The translations under genes and the position numbers were made by a program. Of a stretch of DNA of 64,000 nucleotides, positions 1-8,536 are shown in pieces. The DNA comes from Kitasatospora terrestris (GTDB taxonomy: Bacteria > Actinomycetota > Actinomycetes > Streptomycetales > Streptomycetaceae). Below the pieces are notes generated by a model that was not told where the DNA came from, did not search any database, and saw only the letters and a list, made by a program, of their open reading frames with translations. Where the stretch lies: the NCBI RefSeq assembly GCF_039542905.1, contig NZ_BAABIS010000001.1:7626001-7690000 (forward strand), read 5' to 3'. Every line of letters starts with the position of its first letter. Positions within the stretch are counted from its first letter, which is position 1.

Positions 1-744
1 CGGCACGGCGGTGATCCCGCACCCGGCGGCGATCCGCAGGCTGGTGGCGGTGTACTCGCCGTACGGCGGGCGGAACAGGCGCGGGCGGGTGCCGATCTCG
101 TGCTCCAGGCGGTCCTGCTGGCCGCAGATCTCCTGCTGCTGGCGGGTGTCGTCCAGGCGGCGCAGGTCGGGGTGGTTGACGGTGTGGTTCTGGATCGCGA
201 CGCCCTGCCGCTCCAGCCGGCGGAAGTACTCGTAGTCGGAGCGGGCCAGGTAGTCGGAGAGGAAGGCGCTGACCGGCACCTCCAGCTCGGCCAGCATCCG
301 GCTGAACTCCGGGTCCTTCTCGGCGCCGTCGTCGACGGTCAGGAAGACCACCTTGTCCTGGGTAGGCACCCGGTACACCACCGGCGGCAGCCCGGCGGCC
401 CGCTTCACGCCGGGGCCCTCGGCCAGCTCCGGCTTGCTGCGGGGCGCGGCCGGGGCGCGCAGCGGGACGGCGGCCAGGCCCCAGCGGCGGGCGGTCTGGA
501 CGCGGCGCTGCGCGGCCGCCTCGCGCTGGGCCGCGGCGGCCTGGGCGTTCAGCTCCTGCCGGTCGGCGCGCTCCGGCTGGACGGCGGGCCGCACGGCCGG
601 GGGAGCGGCGGGGACCTGGTCGGGCGGCGGCGCGGCCTGCTCGGCCGAAGTGCCGCAGCCGGTCAGCGCGGCGGCCAGGACGGCGCTCAGCCAGGCGGCG
701 CCGGTGAGCGTCCGGCTACGGCGGGTGGATGATCCGATCGGCAT
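1..744 (-). CDS. Polysaccharide deacetylase lipoprotein (partial, C-terminus outside window)
   Basis: NodB-type carbohydrate esterase that would remove acetyl groups from a cell-wall or extracellular polysaccharide. The first 248 residues are visible. An N-terminal lipoprotein signal ends in the lipobox LTGC near residue 30, so the protein should be anchored outside the membrane. A Pro/Ala/Gln-rich linker follows to about residue 125. The NodB domain then shows a TVDDG metal-binding motif (TFDDG in most members), QNHTVNHPDL carrying the HxxxH pair, and RPPYGEYT. The start is the ATG at 744. The gene is divergent from the phosphatase gene at 863. The substrate cannot be told. Confidence 0.85.
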   Translation of the reverse strand, partial: MPIGSSTRRSRTLTGAAWLSAVLAAALTGCGTSAEQAAPPPDQVPAAPPAVRPAVQPERADRQELNAQAAAAQREAAAQRRVQTARRWGLAAVPLRAPAAPRSKPELAEGPGVKRAAGLPPVVYRVPTQDKVVFLTVDDGAEKDPEFSRMLAELEVPVSAFLSDYLARSDYEYFRRLERQGVAIQNHTVNHPDLRRLDDTRQQQEICGQQDRLEHEIGTRPRLFRPPYGEYTATSLRIAAGCGITAVP

Positions 745-825
745 ACCGGCGGATCGTCCCCGCGCCACGACCGGACCAACCAGCTCTCACCCGGACGGCC
801 CCACGGGCGCCCGGCCCGGCAGCGG

Positions 826-855
826 TTGACAGCCCCCGGCGGCGCGGCGTACAGA
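826..855 (+). promoter_or_regulatory. Strong vegetative-type promoter
   Basis: A perfect -35 TTGACA at 826-831 is followed 18 bases later by the -10 TACAGA at 850-855. Transcription should start about at the ATG at 863, giving a leaderless or nearly leaderless mRNA for the SpoIIE-type phosphatase. Confidence 0.7.
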
Positions 856-862
856 GAAGAAC

Positions 863-3394
863 ATGCGCCAGGGCGTGCCGGCGGACCCGCACAGCCCGCC
901 ACCCCTCGGCGGCAGCGACCGGCCCGACCCGGCGCCTGCCGCGGCCCCCGACGTCCTGCTGCCTCCCTCCGACGAACTGCTGCAGGTCCTGGACGGGCAG
1001 CCGGCCGGAGCCTGGGCCGAGGAGGTCGGGCCGCTGCTGGCGGACACCCTGGTCCAGGCCGTCCGCACCACCGCGGCCTACGGCGGCATGTTCTACCTGC
1101 GCTCCGCCGACCGCCGCTCGCTGGTGATCAGCGCCGTCGCGGGCGTGCCGCTGGCCCTGCTCGACGCCTTCCGGCGGATCCCGGTCGCCGCCCCGCTGCC
1201 CGTCGCCGAGACCTACCGCACCGGCCGCACCGTGCTGCTCTCCGGCGCGGACGACGCGATGCGGCGCTACCCCCGGCTCGCCGTCGGCATGCCCTACGCC
1301 TACGCCTCGGCGGCCGTCCCGATCGTCGACGGCGAACAGGTCTTCGGCGTGCTCTCCGTGCTCTGGCCCGCCTCCCCGGCCGGGCCGCCGCCCACCGCCC
1401 GCCGCCAGCTGCGCGCCGCCGCCCACCGGATGGGCGCCGCCCTCGCCCCGTTCGGGGAGCGGGTGCACGGTGACGGCTACCCCGCCGCCGTCTCCCTGCC
1501 GGACCCGAGCGGCGGCGCCCTGAGGCTGGGCTTCTTCGAGTGGGACCTCACCGACAACCGGCTCAGCGTGGACGACGAGCTCGCGACGATCCTGGGCATC
1601 GAGGACTTCGACGGCCGCGGCGCCACCCTGCTGGAGCGAATCGTCCCCGAGGACGTCGACCTGCTGCGCCAGACCGCCCGCGCGGCGGCGCGCGGCGGCG
1701 GCGGGTTCGCCCGCCAGGTGCGCACCCTGGACCCCAGCGGCGGCCACCGGATCCTGGACCTGCGCGGCCGGGCGGTGGGCGGCGGCTCGCACCTGGTCGT
1801 CGCCGTGCTCGACGCCGGAGCGGCCGGCGCCGCGGTCGCCGCCGTCGAACGGCTGCGCGACGGGGTCTTCGCCCTCGACCCGGAGGGCCGGCTCGGCTAC
1901 CTCAACCGCAGCGCCGAGCTGCTCCTCGACACCGACCGGGACCTGCTGCTCGGCCGGCACCCCTGGTCGGTCCTCACCTGGCTCGCCGACCCCGCCTACG
2001 AGGACCGCTACCGCGCCGCGATGCTCTCCCAGCAGCCGACCGCCTTCCTCGCCTGCCGCCCGCCCGACCACTGGCTCGCCTTCTCGCTCTACCCCGACGC
2101 CCACGGACTGACCGGACGGATCATCCCCGCCTCCTCGCCCGGCGACCACCGCACCACCCTCCCCGAGGCGCCGCCGCCGACCCGGGCCAGCGTCGGCGCG
2201 GTCTACCACCTGCTGCAACTGGCCAGCGCGCTCACCGAGGCCGTCACCGTGCAGGAGGTCTGCGACTGCGTGATCGACCAGATCCTGCCCGGCTTCGGCG
2301 GGCAGGAGATCGCGCTCTACCTGGCGCGCTCCGGACGGATGCACCTGGTCGCCCAGACCGGTTACCCCACCGGATTCCTCGACCCCTTCGAGGGCACGCC
2401 GCTGCGCGCCCGGCTGCCCGGCACCGAGGCCCTGGCCACCGGCGCGCCGATCTTCTTCGAGTCCGAGGGCGAGCTGGACGCCGCCTACCCCGGCATCACC
2501 CGCGACGAGATGCACGCCTGGGCGTTCCTGCCGCTGATCGCCTCCGGCCACCCGGTCGGCAGCTGCATCCTCGGCTTCGAACAGCGGCGGACCTTCACCG
2601 CCGAGGACCGGGCGGTGCTCTCCGCCCTCGGCGGCCTGATCGCCCAGGCACTCGAACGGGCCCGCCTCTACGACGCCGAGTTCGCCCTCGCCCGCGGACT
2701 GCAGCAGGCGCTGCTCCCGCACCGGCTCCCCGAAGTCCCCGAACTCACCATCGCGGCCCGGTACCTGCCCGGCACCCGCGGCATGGAGATCGGCGGCGAC
2801 TGGTACGACGCCGTCGCCACCGCGGGCGGGGTGTGGCTGGTCATCGGCGACGTCGAGGGCCACAATGTCGGCGCCGCCGCAGTGATGGGCCAACTGCGCT
2901 CCGCCGCGAGGGCGTTCGCCACCGGCGGCAGCTCGCCGCAGGACGTCCTCGCGCGCACCAACCACCTGCTGGTCGACCTCGACGCCGGACTGCTCGCCAG
3001 CTGCTGCCTGCTGCGGCTCGACCCCGTCGACGGACGCTACATCGCGGCCCGGGCCGGACACCTGCCACCGCTCCTGCGCCACGCGGACGGGCGGACCGAG
3101 ATCCTCGACGTGGCCGGCGGCCCGCTGCTCGGCATCGACCGCAGCGTCGAGTACCCGGTGACCCGGGGCACCCTCCCCGCCGGGGCGATCGTCGCGCTCT
3201 ACACCGACGGCCTGGTCGAACGGCCCGGTGCCGCCGTCTCGGAAGGCATCGACCGGCTGCGCACCACCCTCGCCCACGCCGCGGCCCCCGACCTGGAGGC
3301 CCTCGCCGACCTGCTGCTCGGCCGCGCCAGCCGCATCGAGCACCGCGCCGACGATGTCGCCCTCCTGCTCACCCGCCGCGAACCCTCCGGGTAG
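863..3394 (+). CDS. GAF/PAS-domain PP2C (SpoIIE-type) serine phosphatase
   Basis: Large cytosolic sensor phosphatase of 843 residues, with no membrane segment seen. Domains in order: GAF (about 60-195), PAS (about 220-315, GFFEWDLTDNRLSVDDE), second PAS (about 330-400, GVFALDPEGRLGYLNRSAE), second GAF (about 450-600), then a SpoIIE-type PP2C domain (about 610-840). Metal-binding motifs GGDWYDA (about 643), GDVEGHN (about 662) and LYTDGLVE (about 779) are intact, so catalysis is expected. In actinomycetes such proteins dephosphorylate anti-sigma-factor antagonists. No partner kinase or STAS gene lies nearby, so the target is unknown. The start ATG has only a weak ribosome site but sits just after a good promoter. 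Confidence 0.9.
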   Translation: MRQGVPADPHSPPPLGGSDRPDPAPAAAPDVLLPPSDELLQVLDGQPAGAWAEEVGPLLADTLVQAVRTTAAYGGMFYLRSADRRSLVISAVAGVPLALLDAFRRIPVAAPLPVAETYRTGRTVLLSGADDAMRRYPRLAVGMPYAYASAAVPIVDGEQVFGVLSVLWPASPAGPPPTARRQLRAAAHRMGAALAPFGERVHGDGYPAAVSLPDPSGGALRLGFFEWDLTDNRLSVDDELATILGIEDFDGRGATLLERIVPEDVDLLRQTARAAARGGGGFARQVRTLDPSGGHRILDLRGRAVGGGSHLVVAVLDAGAAGAAVAAVERLRDGVFALDPEGRLGYLNRSAELLLDTDRDLLLGRHPWSVLTWLADPAYEDRYRAAMLSQQPTAFLACRPPDHWLAFSLYPDAHGLTGRIIPASSPGDHRTTLPEAPPPTRASVGAVYHLLQLASALTEAVTVQEVCDCVIDQILPGFGGQEIALYLARSGRMHLVAQTGYPTGFLDPFEGTPLRARLPGTEALATGAPIFFESEGELDAAYPGITRDEMHAWAFLPLIASGHPVGSCILGFEQRRTFTAEDRAVLSALGGLIAQALERARLYDAEFALARGLQQALLPHRLPEVPELTIAARYLPGTRGMEIGGDWYDAVATAGGVWLVIGDVEGHNVGAAAVMGQLRSAARAFATGGSSPQDVLARTNHLLVDLDAGLLASCCLLRLDPVDGRYIAARAGHLPPLLRHADGRTEILDVAGGPLLGIDRSVEYPVTRGTLPAGAIVALYTDGLVERPGAAVSEGIDRLRTTLAHAAAPDLEALADLLLGRASRIEHRADDVALLLTRREPSG

Positions 3395-3503
3395 CGGCGG
3401 CACTTGTCACCCCGCGCACCCGGCCCGGGGCACCGACGGGGGAGCGACTTTCGTCGGAGGCGGGGGCGACTTTGGAGGGCAGTCGGCGCCGGCCCGTCCG
3501 GGT

Positions 3504-3509
3504 TAGCCT
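3504..3509 (+). promoter_or_regulatory. -10 hexamer TAGCCT of a leaderless promoter
   Basis: TAGCCT lies exactly 6 bases before the GTG start at 3516 of the sensor kinase gene, and no Shine-Dalgarno sequence is present. No clear -35 was seen. Confidence 0.45.
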
Positions 3510-3515
3510 CGGCGG

Positions 3516-5111
3516 GTGAGCGAGACGGTGAAGGGGCTGGTCCGGCGCGCGCTGCCCGGGCCGTGGGACCGGCGGGCCCGGGTACGGGAAGGGGCCGGGG
3601 CCCTCCTGCTGGCGCTGCTCGGGGCGGGGATCGAGATTCTCGGCACGGGGCAGCCGCTGCGGGCGGCCGCGGTCGGCACGGCGACGGCCGCGCTCCACCT
3701 GCTGCGCCGGGGACTGCCCGGCCCGGTGCTGGCCGGCGCGGCGCTCTGCTCCGCCGGGCCGGGCGGGTTCGTCCCGCTGCTCACCGTCGCCGGGTACTCC
3801 GCCGGCCGGCGGATCGTCCGCGCGCTGCCGGCCGCCGCCTGGTTCCTCGGCTCGCTGCTGCTGGTGCCGGCCACCGCGTTCCTGATCGACCCGGACGACC
3901 TGCCGCTGCCCGGCCTGCTCGGGGTCACGGTGACCGGGTTCCTGCTGCTCGCCGTGCTGCCCGGCGTGTTCGGCCGCTACCGCGCGCAGCGGCACACCCT
4001 GCTCAGCACGCTCCACGAGCGCAACGAACAGCTGGTCCGCGAGCGCGCGATGATCGCCCACCAGGCCCGGCTGCGCGAACGCCACCGGATCGCCCAGGAC
4101 ATGCACGACAGCCTCGGCCACCAGCTCGCCCTGCTCTCCGTGCACACCGGCGCGCTGGAGGTGGACCGGACGCTGACCGACCGCCAGCGCGAGACGGTGA
4201 CCGTGCTGCGCCTGGCCGCCACCGGCGCGATGCGCGAACTGCGCGAGGTGGTCGGCCTGCTGCGGGACGACTCGGTGCCCGAGGCGGGCGGCGTCGACGC
4301 GGTGCAGAAGCTGGTCGAGGCCTCCCGGGCCGCCGGCACCGCCGTCGAGCTGCGCCGCGACGGGGAACCGCACCCGCTCGCCGCCGCCACCGGCCACGCC
4401 GCGTACCGGATCGTCCAGGAGGGGCTGACCAACGCGCACAAGCACGCGCCGGCCGCGCCGATCACCGTGGCGCTGCGCTGGGAGCCGGACGCGCTGCTGG
4501 TCGAGGTGGTCAACGGGCCCGCGCCGCAGGGCGGGCAGCCGGCCGCGGTCAGCGGCGGCCAGGGGCTGACCGGCCTGCGGGAGCGGGCCCGGCTGCTCGG
4601 CGGGATGGTGCACTCGGGCGCCACGCCCGGCGGCGGGTTCCGGCTCGCCGGGGTGCTGCCGTACCGGGCGGACGGCCGGCCCGGCGCCGGGACCGCCGAG
4701 GACGAGGACCTCGCGCAGCTGCCGCCCGTCCCCGACCCACCGCGCCGGCGCAGCCCCGCGCTGGGCTGCGCGTGCGGCGCGCTGGTGGTGGTCGCCGCGG
4801 TGTTCGGCGTCCTGGTGTGGGGCGTCGTGCAGTTCATCGAGGCGGCGGAGAACTCGACCGTCCCGCTGAGCGTCTACGAGTCGATCGAGGTCGGGCAGGA
4901 CGAGGCGGCCGTCGACGCCAGGCTGCCGCGCGGCAGCCGGATCCTCACCGGCGACCTGCACAAGCTGCTGCCCGACGAGCCGCCGGGCGCGGACTGCCGC
5001 TGGTTCACCACCGACACCGAGGTGGGCTTCAGCACCACCCAGGACGCGGTGCGGTTCTGCTTCCGCGACGGCGTGCTGGTCGACAAGCAGCACGTCCGTG
5101 GCAAGGTGTAG
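3516..5111 (+). CDS. NarL-family sensor histidine kinase with C-terminal membrane/extracytoplasmic domain
   Basis: Two-component sensor kinase of 531 residues. Several hydrophobic segments fill residues about 24-160. The HisKA_3 dimerisation box QDMHDSLGHQ carries the phospho-accepting His197, and the HATPase domain shows EGLTNAHKHA (about 302) and a glycine-rich GGQGLTGLRER box. Unusually, the protein does not end there. A further membrane segment at about 414-440 leads to a roughly 90-residue tail containing YESIEVGQDEAAVDARL, similar in pattern to small BamE/SmpA-like domains (inference), with two cysteines that could form a disulfide. The partner regulator starts 53 bases downstream. The start GTG is leaderless. 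Confidence 0.9.
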   Translation: MSETVKGLVRRALPGPWDRRARVREGAGALLLALLGAGIEILGTGQPLRAAAVGTATAALHLLRRGLPGPVLAGAALCSAGPGGFVPLLTVAGYSAGRRIVRALPAAAWFLGSLLLVPATAFLIDPDDLPLPGLLGVTVTGFLLLAVLPGVFGRYRAQRHTLLSTLHERNEQLVRERAMIAHQARLRERHRIAQDMHDSLGHQLALLSVHTGALEVDRTLTDRQRETVTVLRLAATGAMRELREVVGLLRDDSVPEAGGVDAVQKLVEASRAAGTAVELRRDGEPHPLAAATGHAAYRIVQEGLTNAHKHAPAAPITVALRWEPDALLVEVVNGPAPQGGQPAAVSGGQGLTGLRERARLLGGMVHSGATPGGGFRLAGVLPYRADGRPGAGTAEDEDLAQLPPVPDPPRRRSPALGCACGALVVVAAVFGVLVWGVVQFIEAAENSTVPLSVYESIEVGQDEAAVDARLPRGSRILTGDLHKLLPDEPPGADCRWFTTDTEVGFSTTQDAVRFCFRDGVLVDKQHVRGKV

Positions 5112-5143
5112 CCGACCACCCGACCACCCGACCACCCGACCAC
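5112..5143. repeat. Four exact 8-bp tandem repeats
   Basis: The unit CCGACCAC is repeated four times without error, beginning at the stop codon of the sensor kinase gene and ending just before the ribosome site of the regulator gene. It makes most of the short intergenic spacer. Slippage could alter the spacing between the two genes. Confidence 0.9.
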
Positions 5144-5164
5144 CCCCACCGGGAGACTCCGCAC

Positions 5165-5812
5165 GTGATCCGCGTCCTCGTGGCCGACGACGAGCCGCTC
5201 ATCCGGGCCGGCATCCGGATGATCCTCACCTCCGCCGACGACATCGAGGTGGTCGGCGAGGCCGCCGACGGCCGACAGGCGCTCGACCTCGCCGGCCCGC
5301 TGCGCGCGGACGTGGTGCTGCTGGACATCCAGATGCCCGTCCTGGACGGGCTCGCCGCCCTCGCCGAACTGCCCCGGGTGGCGCCCGGTGCCCGGGCGAT
5401 CGTGCTCACCACCTTCGGCGAGCGGGACAACGTGCTGCGCGCGATCGGCGCCGGCGGCGCCGGGTTCCTGCTCAAGGACACCGCGCCCGGCGAACTGATC
5501 CAGGCGGTTCGCGCCGCCGCCACCGGCCACGCCTTCCTCTCGCCCGCCGCCACCCGGCACATCGTCGACTCGCTGGCCGCCGGCCCCGCCACCGCCCGCG
5601 GCGAGGCGGCCCGGCAACGGCTGGCCGCCCTCACCCCGCGCGAACGCGAGGTGGTCGACCTGCTCGGCGAGGGACTCTCCAACGCCGACACCGGCGCCCG
5701 GCTCCACATGAGCGAGGCCACCGTGAAGACGTACGTCAGCCGGATCCTCGCCAAGCTCGGCTGCGAGAACCGGGTCCAGGCCGCACTGCTCGCCCGCGAT
5801 GCCGTCCTGTGA
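5165..5812 (+). CDS. NarL/FixJ-family response regulator
   Basis: DNA-binding response regulator of 215 residues, the cognate partner of the upstream kinase. The receiver domain has the acidic pair DDE near residues 9-11, phospho-accepting Asp54 in LLDIQMP, the T/S switch in LTTFGE and the lysine in LLKDTAP. A LuxR-type helix-turn-helix fills residues about 150-210 (LTPREREVVDLLGEGLSN). The GTG start at 5165 is preceded by GGGAGA. The regulon is unknown. A likely input is whatever the kinase's C-terminal outer domain senses. Confidence 0.93.
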   Translation: MIRVLVADDEPLIRAGIRMILTSADDIEVVGEAADGRQALDLAGPLRADVVLLDIQMPVLDGLAALAELPRVAPGARAIVLTTFGERDNVLRAIGAGGAGFLLKDTAPGELIQAVRAAATGHAFLSPAATRHIVDSLAAGPATARGEAARQRLAALTPREREVVDLLGEGLSNADTGARLHMSEATVKTYVSRILAKLGCENRVQAALLARDAVL

Positions 5813-5824
5813 CCTGGGTCTGCC

Positions 5825-5830
5825 TATGAT
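5825..5830 (+). promoter_or_regulatory. -10 hexamer TATGAT of a leaderless promoter
   Basis: TATGAT is 6 bases before the GTG start at 5837 and lies 12 bases after the response-regulator stop. There is no ribosome-binding sequence, so the peptidase mRNA probably begins at its start codon. Confidence 0.55.
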
Positions 5831-5836
5831 CGCCCG

Positions 5837-7318
5837 GTGAAACACGAGGTCATCGACACGATTCCGGTTCTGTGGGCGGAGGCGCCCGGCCCGCTGGAGG
5901 CCGTCCTGGTCTTCGGGTGCGGGGCCCGCGACGAGACGCTGCGCACGCTCGGCGTCACCCACCTCATCGAGCACCTGGCGATGAGCACGCTGCCGCGGCT
6001 GCACCACGACCACAACGCGTCGGTCGACCTGAGCCTCACCCAGTTCACCTGCACCGGCCGCCCCGAGCAGGTGGCCGCCTTCCTGGAGCGGGTCTGCACC
6101 GCGCTCGGCGCGCTCCCGCTGGAGCGGATCGAGCAGGAGGCCGGCGTGCTGGCCGCCGAGGGCGGCCGGGTCGCCGACCCGCAGACCGGCGAACTGCTCT
6201 CCCGCCGGTACGGCATCCAGGGCGTCGGCCTGGCCGCCTACCGCGGGCCCGGCGCCGACCGGATCCCGACGGAGGCCGTCCGGGAGACCGCCGCCCGCTA
6301 CTTCCACGCCGGCAACGCGGTGCTGGTCCTCACCGGCCCGCCGCCGGCCGGCCTGCGGCTGCCGCTGCCCGCCGGCGAGCGGCCCGTGCGGGGCGCCGCC
6401 CAGCCGGTCCTGAACGCCGGCCCCTCCTGGGGCGAGGACTGCGTCCCCGGCCCCGGCCTCGCCCTGCGCGGTGACCTCGACGACCAGGCCCTGGCCCTCG
6501 CCACCCAGGTGCTCGCCCAGCGCCTGCGCGAGACCGTCCGCCACCGGCACGGGCTCTCCTACGATGTCGGCTCCGCCTCCGTGTACACCGGCCCCGGCAC
6601 GGGCGAACGGACCATCAGCCTGGACGCCCGCGAGGGCCAGGAGCAGAAGGTCGCCGAGCTGCTCTGGGAGGAGGCCCTGCGCCTCGCCCGCGACGGCGTG
6701 ACCGAACAGGAACTGGCGGACGAGGTGGAGAGCCTGCGCGAGGTCTGGCAGGACCCGCGCTCCACCGTGTACGAACTCGGCGAGGCCGCCGCCGAACTGC
6801 TCTTCGACGGGACCTACCGGGCCCCCGAGGCCCGGCTCGCCGAGGCCGCCGCGACCACCCCCGAGCAGGTCCGGCAGGCGTTCGCCGCCGCCCTCGACAC
6901 CGCGCTCGTCGTCGTCCCCGAGGACGTCGAGCTGGACGTGCGCCGCCCGGACGGCTCGCCGCTGCCGCAGAGCGCGTGCACCGCCACCGCCGACGGCCTG
7001 CCCGCCGGGGGCCGGGTCTTCCGCGCCCCGCTGCTCGACCGGCTGCGCTACGGCGCCGCCCGCCGGGCCCGGCTGGTCGTCACCGACGCCGGGCTGTACG
7101 CCCGGGAGCCCGACGGCACCGTGCACCACGTCCCGTACACCGAGGTGGTCGGGGTCGAGATGCGCGGACCCGGCCGGATCGTCTTCGGCCGCTCCACCTG
7201 CGTCATCCCGCTGCTGCCCGACCTGTGGGCCGACCTCGGCCCCGCGGTGCGGGCCGTCGACGCCGCCGTGCCCGCCGAACTGCGCTACGCGGCCTCGGCG
7301 TTGCGCCCCGCCGACTGA
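5837..7318 (+). CDS. M16-family zinc metallopeptidase (insulinase-like)
   Basis: Cytosolic protease of 493 residues with the inverted zinc motif HLIEH at His42-Glu45-His46. A downstream glutamate region follows, and the second M16 half (about residues 200-360) contains RLRETVRHRHGLSYDVGS, which matches the R/Y substrate-binding motif of the inactive partner domain. Both M16 halves are therefore present in one chain. An extra C-terminal part (about 395-493) reads RLVVTDAGLYAREPDGTVHH and looks like a PH-type beta domain, which is not usual in M16 proteases. The next gene follows after 61 bases, possibly in the same transcript. Substrate unknown. Confidence 0.85.
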   Translation: MKHEVIDTIPVLWAEAPGPLEAVLVFGCGARDETLRTLGVTHLIEHLAMSTLPRLHHDHNASVDLSLTQFTCTGRPEQVAAFLERVCTALGALPLERIEQEAGVLAAEGGRVADPQTGELLSRRYGIQGVGLAAYRGPGADRIPTEAVRETAARYFHAGNAVLVLTGPPPAGLRLPLPAGERPVRGAAQPVLNAGPSWGEDCVPGPGLALRGDLDDQALALATQVLAQRLRETVRHRHGLSYDVGSASVYTGPGTGERTISLDAREGQEQKVAELLWEEALRLARDGVTEQELADEVESLREVWQDPRSTVYELGEAAAELLFDGTYRAPEARLAEAAATTPEQVRQAFAAALDTALVVVPEDVELDVRRPDGSPLPQSACTATADGLPAGGRVFRAPLLDRLRYGAARRARLVVTDAGLYAREPDGTVHHVPYTEVVGVEMRGPGRIVFGRSTCVIPLLPDLWADLGPAVRAVDAAVPAELRYAASALRPAD

Positions 7319-7379
7319 CCCGCGCCCGTCCCGCGCCCGTTCCGCGCCCGTTCCGCCCCCGACGTACGAGAGAAGCACC

Positions 7380-7964
7380 GTGCCCACCTACGCCGTCGTC
7401 ACCGCCGCCCCCGCCGACCGGGTGCTGACCGCGCTGCAGAGTTCCAAGCTCGGCGGCTACCTCTACCCCGGGACCGACCGGGCCGGCGGGACGGCCCTGC
7501 TCTTCGACCCGCCCAGGCCGCGCTTCGGCCGGATCTCCCGCGGCCGCCTGATCGACCCCGCGTGGCGGCTCGCCGTCGAGCTCAAGACCGCCACCTGGCT
7601 GCTGGAGGCCGGCGACGGCGGGGCGGGCGCCACCGCCTGCTACGCCGGCGGCAGCTACGACTCGATCGGCTGGGCCGAGGACTGGACCCCGCCCGAGGAC
7701 CCGGCAGCGCGCGAGGCCGACCTGCGCGGCTGGCACGAGTGCTGCGCGAAGGTCGCCGCCAAGGCCGGGCTGCCGGACGTCCACGCGCTCGGAGCGATCC
7801 GCAACGACCCCGCGCCCGACGGCACCCGCACCTCCTCCGAGGAGCTGCTGCGCAGCCTCTGCGCCCTGGTCGGCGCGCCCGACACGGTCGTCGGGCAGTC
7901 GCTGTTCTGCCAGGCCGGCCCGGCCGGACGGGACTTCACCCGCTTCGAGGCCAAGGGCCGCTGA
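7380..7964 (+). CDS. Hypothetical protein, 194 residues
   Basis: Not recognised. A soluble protein without signal peptide or membrane segment. Its first 25 residues (MPTYAVVTAAPADRVLTALQ) resemble the start of a small beta-alpha domain. Two adjacent cysteines occur in GWHECCAKVAAK. The GTG start at 7380 is preceded by GAGAGAAG. Codon use is typical of the host. It probably shares a transcript with the upstream M16 peptidase, and a terminator follows its stop codon. Confidence 0.75.
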   Translation: MPTYAVVTAAPADRVLTALQSSKLGGYLYPGTDRAGGTALLFDPPRPRFGRISRGRLIDPAWRLAVELKTATWLLEAGDGGAGATACYAGGSYDSIGWAEDWTPPEDPAAREADLRGWHECCAKVAAKAGLPDVHALGAIRNDPAPDGTRTSSEELLRSLCALVGAPDTVVGQSLFCQAGPAGRDFTRFEAKGR

Positions 7965-7977
7965 ACGCGACACGGCC

Positions 7978-8011
7978 GTGGCCGGCGGATCCGGAAGGAC
8001 CCGCCGACCAC
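7978..8011. terminator. Stem-loop terminator between convergent genes
   Basis: The arms GTGGCCGGCGG (7978-7988) and CCGCCGACCAC (8001-8011) pair over 11 bases with one mismatch around a 12-base loop. The hairpin sits between the convergent genes ending at 7964 and 8050. No T-tract is present, as is common in this group. Confidence 0.55.
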
Positions 8012-8049
8012 GCGTCGTCGGTGTCGGTGTCGGTCGGTGTCGGTGGGCG

Positions 8050-8397
8050 TCAGACGGCCGCGGGGGCCGGGACGGTGCCGTACTTGTTGGCCTCCGTGCT
8101 GCCCTCCTGCGCCCAGAAGACGATCAGCGGGATGATGCCGATCACGGTGATCGACAGCAGCTGCCACCAGCCGGAGCGGCCGGTGTCGTGGAGTCGGCGG
8201 GCACCCACCGCGAGGCTCGGGAGGAGCACCGCGAGGGTGTAGAGGTTGTCGATGACCCGGATGCCCAGGATCCGGTCGATGATTGTCAGGACGATCGAGA
8301 TGACCACGCTCACCAGCGTGAACATCCAGAACTCCCGGCGGTGCGCCCGGCCTTCGAATCCGACGTAGTTCTTCAGCACCGCGAGGTACCACTCCAT
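8050..8397 (-). CDS. DUF805 family integral membrane protein
   Basis: Small inner-membrane protein of 115 residues with the full DUF805 signature. It starts WYLAVLKNYVGFEGRAHRRE (a conserved N-terminal amphipathic part), has four hydrophobic segments and the typical loop RRLHDTGRSGWW before the third. The family's biochemical role is not established. It stands alone, convergent with the hypothetical gene upstream. The start ATG is at 8397, preceded by a GGGGGAA stretch. Confidence 0.93.
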   Translation of the reverse strand: MEWYLAVLKNYVGFEGRAHRREFWMFTLVSVVISIVLTIIDRILGIRVIDNLYTLAVLLPSLAVGARRLHDTGRSGWWQLLSITVIGIIPLIVFWAQEGSTEANKYGTVPAPAAV

Positions 8398-8536
8398 GGC
8401 CGTTCCCCCTGTTCCCCCAGGACGGTGAGCCAGGTGACCGTACGGCGGGCCGCAGGGGGCGTCAAGGGAGCCGGAGGGGCCCGATGCGTGAATGTGACAC
8501 GCAATTCCCGTGGCAGCGGCGGATGATGACGGTGGG

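Noticed and set aside
716..3403. Open frame of 895 codons opposite the SpoIIE-type phosphatase
   Set aside because: Antisense shadow; the plus-strand gene has intact GAF, PAS and PP2C motifs and the right codon bias.
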